From assembly GCA_030039095.1 (NCBI GenBank), contig JASHQP010000378.1, positions 1-10,134 on the forward strand: a stretch of DNA of 10,134 nt. Reading direction: 5' to 3'. Source of the stretch: Streptosporangiaceae bacterium. GTDB taxonomy: Bacteria > Actinomycetota > Actinomycetes > Streptosporangiales > Streptosporangiaceae. The translations under genes were made by a program, and so were the position numbers. Positions 6,939 to 10,134 of the stretch are shown one piece after another (within the stretch, counting starts at the first letter, position 1; each line of letters starts with the position of its first letter). The notes under the pieces were generated by a model that did not search any database, was not told the DNA's origin, and worked only from the letters and a program-made list of their open reading frames with translations.

Positions 6939-7382
6939 TTGAGTAACTTTAGTATCGGCTTTACTGGATTTGACAAACAGGATCCGCTCGTGGCCCTCGG
7001 TGAGCTTAAGCTGGGGGAGCACTGTGAGCATTTTGGGTCGATTCTTGGGTTCTGGGGAGTTGGTGACTACGAGGAAAGCTGGCTGACGGCGCTACGACGC
7101 CTGGTCTCAGGTGCATCTATCTCATGCTTGGCTACCTCGGTTATCGATCCGTCGAATGCTAATTTCCTTGAAGTGTGGCCGTTGTATCGGGAAGAAGACA
7201 ATGTCTATGTACAAAACAGTCTGATCTTTCCCGATCAACTCCCTCACGAGTTCGATCCGGATGCGCCATGGGAGTCCCTCGATCCGCGATCGGTGATAGA
7301 TGAGGATGGGCAGGCCATCTCAGAGTGGGAGGTAAGTTTGGGTGATATCAGAGAATTCCTAGAGTCAAGAGCGAAGCCTTAA
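6939..7382 (+). CDS. CdiI-like immunity protein for the Ntox21-type toxin (copy 1)
   Basis: Encodes 147 residues, acidic and soluble. It starts with TTG at 6939, one base after the toxin stop, with GGGTGA (6924-6929) 9 bases upstream. The start is supported by alignment with copy 2 (MSNFSIGFTGFD versus MANFSIGFTGFD). Features shared with what I recall of CDI immunity proteins annotated next to Ntox21-type toxins include SIGFTGF near the start, SCLATS (about 62-67), EVWPLYRE (about 78-85), VYVQN and the C-terminal EDGQAISEWEVSL. It should bind the toxin domain in the cytoplasm and block it. Immediate downstream position and coupling to the toxin gene fit a cognate pair. Codon use is less GC-biased than in the flanking housekeeping genes, in keeping with horizontal transfer. 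Confidence 0.77.
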   Translation: MSNFSIGFTGFDKQDPLVALGELKLGEHCEHFGSILGFWGVGDYEESWLTALRRLVSGASISCLATSVIDPSNANFLEVWPLYREEDNVYVQNSLIFPDQLPHEFDPDAPWESLDPRSVIDEDGQAISEWEVSLGDIREFLESRAKP

Positions 7383-7461
7383 GCCAGATGATCGGTGCTC
7401 GGATGGATCGGTATCGCAACATTGCCAACCCGGTGCCCGCTGAAGTTGACACGGAACTTGA

Positions 7462-7620
7462 GTTCTCTGGGGGGCAAGCTTCTGGATAAAGGGATTCCTG
7501 TCCGGCAGTGAGCTGGCTCCCCCGGAGCCTGGCGGCCCTGCAGCAGAGGCGGAATGGGAAGCTGCGCGGCGCGCTTACAGGTCCACGGGTGAGTGGCCAC
7601 GGCTGGATGATATGAGCTAA
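7462..7620 (+). pseudogene. Possible decayed coding fragment in the toxin island
   Basis: The 260-bp gap between the first immunity gene and the next small gene has no intact gene. One open stretch after a TGA at 7459 ends at TAA 7618-7620, and its last part reads plausibly as protein: AAEAEWEAARRAYRSTGEWP followed by RLDDMS. It lacks a credible start or ribosome-binding site. It may be the tail of a lost toxin tip or immunity gene, but I recognise no family. A GGCTCC/GGAGCC hairpin (7515-7529) lies within it and could equally be a leftover terminator. Confidence 0.3.
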
Positions 7621-7642
7621 CGACGGGGCGGTCCTCGAAATT

Positions 7643-8014
7643 GTGATGGTTCTTGTAATGGCAGTGCTCGGATTCTCTCACGATGCGCAAGACGTCGTCT
7701 CACTCCGGAAGGCAGTCTTCCCGATGATCCTCTCCCGGGCGAAGTCACATCTGACTGACCCATCCGATGTCAATGAGCTCACCGTCTCGCAGGCGATGGA
7801 AGGGATATCCTTCGAGCTACTCAATGCAGATCAGAGGGCCCGACTAGTTGAGGCCGTCTATCAGGGAACACGGGATCTCAGGGAGGAAGTCGGCGAGGGA
7901 AAGCCCACCGAAGAACCTGCCCGAGCGGGCATCGAGGAGAAGCTCGACGAGATCTTTGCCCTTCTCTCGCGCTTCCGCCGTCGAGATGGCGAAGCCAAAG
8001 ATTGCCGTGGCTAA
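7643..8014 (+). CDS. Hypothetical small protein, candidate orphan immunity protein
   Basis: Encodes about 123 residues; GTG 7643, ATG 7646 and ATG 7658 are all possible starts and none has a strong ribosome-binding site. The sequence reads as a genuine soluble helical protein: DVVSLRKAVFPMILSRAKSH, NELTVSQAMEGISFELLNAD, QRARLVEAVYQGTRDLREEV, then a Glu/Pro-rich linker and GIEEKLDEIFALLSRFRRR. There is no signal peptide or membrane segment. I do not recognise the family. Its end overlaps the start of the second immunity gene (8007-8014), so the two are probably translated together. Its location in a toxin-immunity island makes an immunity role against an absent toxin the leading guess. Confidence 0.6.
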   Translation: MMVLVMAVLGFSHDAQDVVSLRKAVFPMILSRAKSHLTDPSDVNELTVSQAMEGISFELLNADQRARLVEAVYQGTRDLREEVGEGKPTEEPARAGIEEKLDEIFALLSRFRRRDGEAKDCRG

Positions 8015-8444
8015 CTTCAGCATTGGATTCACGGGATTCGATGAGCGGGATCCCTTGGTCGCCATCGGTTTGATTAGGCTCGGAGAGCATCGCGAGTACT
8101 TTGGGTCGGTGCTTACCTTCTGGGGGACCGATGACTACAAGGGGATCTGGGACGCAGGTTTGCGGCGGCTGCTTGGAGGCGCATCGACGTCGTGCTTGGC
8201 CACCTCGGTTCTTGAACCGTCAAGTGCGAACTTCGTTGAAGTGTGGCCGTTGTACCGGGAAGAATCCTCAGTCTATGTGCAAAATTGCTTGCTGTTCCTT
8301 AACCAGCTCTCGCATGAGTTCGATACTGCCGCGCCCTGGGAGTCTGTCTACCCACGCTCCGTTGTGAATGAAGATGGCCAGAGAATCTCAGAATGGCAGA
8401 TTAGCATCGATGATATCGGTGAATTCCTGGAGCGCTCGCAATGA
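8007..8444 (+). CDS. CdiI-like immunity protein, second copy (orphan)
   Basis: Encodes 145 residues from GTG 8007, whose first residues align with copy 1 at 6939. An in-frame ATG at 7986 would add MAKPKIA, which copy 1 lacks, so GTG is preferred. Ungapped comparison of the two proteins gives about 97 identities over 145 positions (roughly 67%), including SIGFTGFD, SCLATSV, EVWPLYREE, VYVQN, APWES and EDGQ.ISEW. Differences are spread along the chain and include charge changes (for example CEHFG to REYFG), so specificity may have diverged. No toxin domain precedes it. It overlaps the stop of the upstream small gene by 8 bases and the start of the next by 4, forming a coupled set. It probably protects against a related toxin variant made by neighbours, or is left from an earlier toxin tip. 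Confidence 0.76.
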   Translation: MANFSIGFTGFDERDPLVAIGLIRLGEHREYFGSVLTFWGTDDYKGIWDAGLRRLLGGASTSCLATSVLEPSSANFVEVWPLYREESSVYVQNCLLFLNQLSHEFDTAAPWESVYPRSVVNEDGQRISEWQISIDDIGEFLERSQ

Positions 8445-8677
8445 CGGCACTGTTGACAGCTACCGAGTTTCACCGGGCACTTGAGCGCCGCCACGTCGCG
8501 CATGAGTTCCGGATCGTGCGCGACGATGCTCTTATGATGTCTGTCGCTATTCCTGGCGAGCGCGGGGAGGTCGAGTTCTTTGACGACGGTCGGATAGAGC
8601 TCGAGCGGTTCGTCAGCCAAGGTGTCGTTGAAGCCCCGGAAGCGCTAACCGAGCTTCTGGCGTGGTTCGAGGAATAG
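8441..8677 (+). CDS. Small acidic protein coupled to the second immunity gene
   Basis: Encodes 78 residues. ATG 8441 overlaps the TGA of the second immunity gene (ATGA), and GGAG (8429-8432) lies 8 bases upstream, so the start is well supported. The sequence has a mixed alpha/beta look: an N-terminal helix (TATEFHRALERRHV), a strand-rich middle (FRIVRD...MMSVAIP...GEVEFFDDGRIELERF) and a C-terminal helix (APEALTELLAWFEE). It has no membrane segment. I do not recognise a named family. The strict coupling suggests it works with the immunity protein or is itself an immunity protein. Confidence 0.65.
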   Translation: MTALLTATEFHRALERRHVAHEFRIVRDDALMMSVAIPGERGEVEFFDDGRIELERFVSQGVVEAPEALTELLAWFEE

Positions 8678-8718
8678 CAGGGCATCGCTGCTCCGGGGAT
8701 CGCGGACAGTCAAGGTGG

Positions 8719-8739
8719 GACTCAGCTGCCGGCTGACTC
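8719..8739. terminator. Weak hairpin between the immunity cluster and the amidohydrolase remnant
   Basis: TCAGC (8722-8726) pairs with GCTGA (8732-8736) around a 5-base loop, extended by two outer pairs across one mismatch. It lies between two convergent coding regions (last plus-strand stop at 8677, minus-strand stop at 8749-8751) and could act in both directions. The stem is short and has no U-run. Confidence 0.25.
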
Positions 8740-8748
8740 GTGGGGCCA

Positions 8749-9099
8749 CTACCAGAGCTGGCGGCAGATCTGGCCGTCTGCCATCGTCATCTCGACGCGG
8801 CAGTCTTTGATCCGCTCGGCGGGCAGGTCGAAGAGGTTGTCCGAGAGCGCGATCAGGTCGGCCTTGCCGGGGGCCAGGATGCCGCGATGGTCTTCGCAGA
8901 AGTTGACGCAGGCACCCCCGGTCGTGTACGCGGCGATGGCGGTGGCCAGGTCGATGGCCTGTTCGGGGACGAAGGGCTCGCCGTCGGCCAGGTCTTGCCG
9001 GGTGACGGCGGTGTAGATCTCGAGAAGCGGGTCCATCTCGGCCACGTTCCAGTCACTGGAGAAGGCCAGCGCCGCCCGGGCTTGGTGCAGGCTTCGCAC

Positions 9100-9108
<9 letters not shown>
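8749..9108 (-). pseudogene. C-terminal fragment of a YtcJ-type amidohydrolase
   Basis: About 116 residues in frame to TAG at 8751-8749 match the end of metal-dependent amidohydrolases of the YtcJ/amidohydrolase-3 type. LPVRSLHQARAALAFSSDWN holds the family's late conserved Asp in SSDWNV, followed by MDPLLEIYTAVTR, the AIDLATAIAAYTTGGA helix and the C-terminal GILAPGKADLIAL beta-sandwich strand. Intact enzymes are about 500-550 residues, so roughly four fifths, including the early metal-binding motifs, is missing. Upstream of about 9105 the minus frame loses all resemblance, because the DNA there belongs to an MFS gene on the plus strand. No start or ribosome-binding site is apparent, and the fragment should be inactive. 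Confidence 0.72.

Positions 9109-10134
<1,026 letters not shown>

Noticed and set aside
7379..7690. 103-codon minus-strand frame in the gap after immunity gene 1
   Set aside because: No ribosome-binding site, composition unlike a folded protein, and it spans the start of the plus-strand 7643 gene.
7848..8006. Longer N-terminal form of the second immunity protein
   Set aside because: The extra residues are an out-of-frame reading of the 7643-8014 gene; alignment with copy 1 places the start at GTG 8007.

Overview
The window is high-GC DNA from an actinomycete. Coding regions have strong G/C third-position bias and GTG/TTG starts are frequent. The families present also fit: a SpoIIE-type phosphatase, a DUF559 winged-helix protein, an ERCC4/Lsr2 chimera, EspC-like and WXG-type substrates of type VII secretion (T7SS), and an argG that looks leaderless. 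Species cannot be named from sequence alone.

Layout. (1) 24-1022, minus: an AbiEi-like/DUF559 protein ending in a hairpin. (2) 1057-2709, minus: a PAS-GAF-PP2C (SpoIIE) phosphatase, 34 bp upstream of the DUF559 gene. (3) 2976-4834, minus: a tightly coupled pair, a Gfo/Idh/MocA oxidoreductase and a sugar-phosphate-isomerase-like TIM barrel. A truncated third gene survives only as its last ~35 codons, still joined to the oxidoreductase by a GTGA overlap. (4) 4968-5531, plus: a decayed ERCC4-nuclease/Lsr2 gene that lacks its N-terminus and its catalytic centre. (5) 5579-8677, plus: a polymorphic toxin-immunity island with its own promoter. It holds an EspC-like T7SS partner, a WXG-type toxin with five 12-residue repeats and an Ntox21-like C-terminal domain, a CdiI-like immunity gene, an intergenic scar, an unrecognised small gene, a second CdiI-like immunity gene (about 67% identical to the first), and a 78-residue protein. 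(6) 8749-9950: the C-terminal fragment of a YtcJ-type amidohydrolase (minus) abuts a frameshifted fragment of a DHA2-type MFS exporter (plus) truncated at both ends. (7) From 9943: tandem ARG boxes over a -10 element, then argG, which runs off the window.

The most interesting part is region 5. A toxin domain and immunity family best known from contact-dependent inhibition (CDI) in Gram-negative bacteria appear here behind a T7SS-type trunk, with an extra immunity paralogue and other small genes downstream, as expected for a locus that collects immunity genes. No T7SS machinery gene is in the window, so secretion would depend on an apparatus encoded elsewhere. Around the island lie several broken genes whose homology stops abruptly at about 4940, 9100 and 9912. 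This suggests a rearranged accessory region, or assembly joins, which cannot be told apart here.

Family assignments rest on recognised motifs and remembered family patterns; no search was run.
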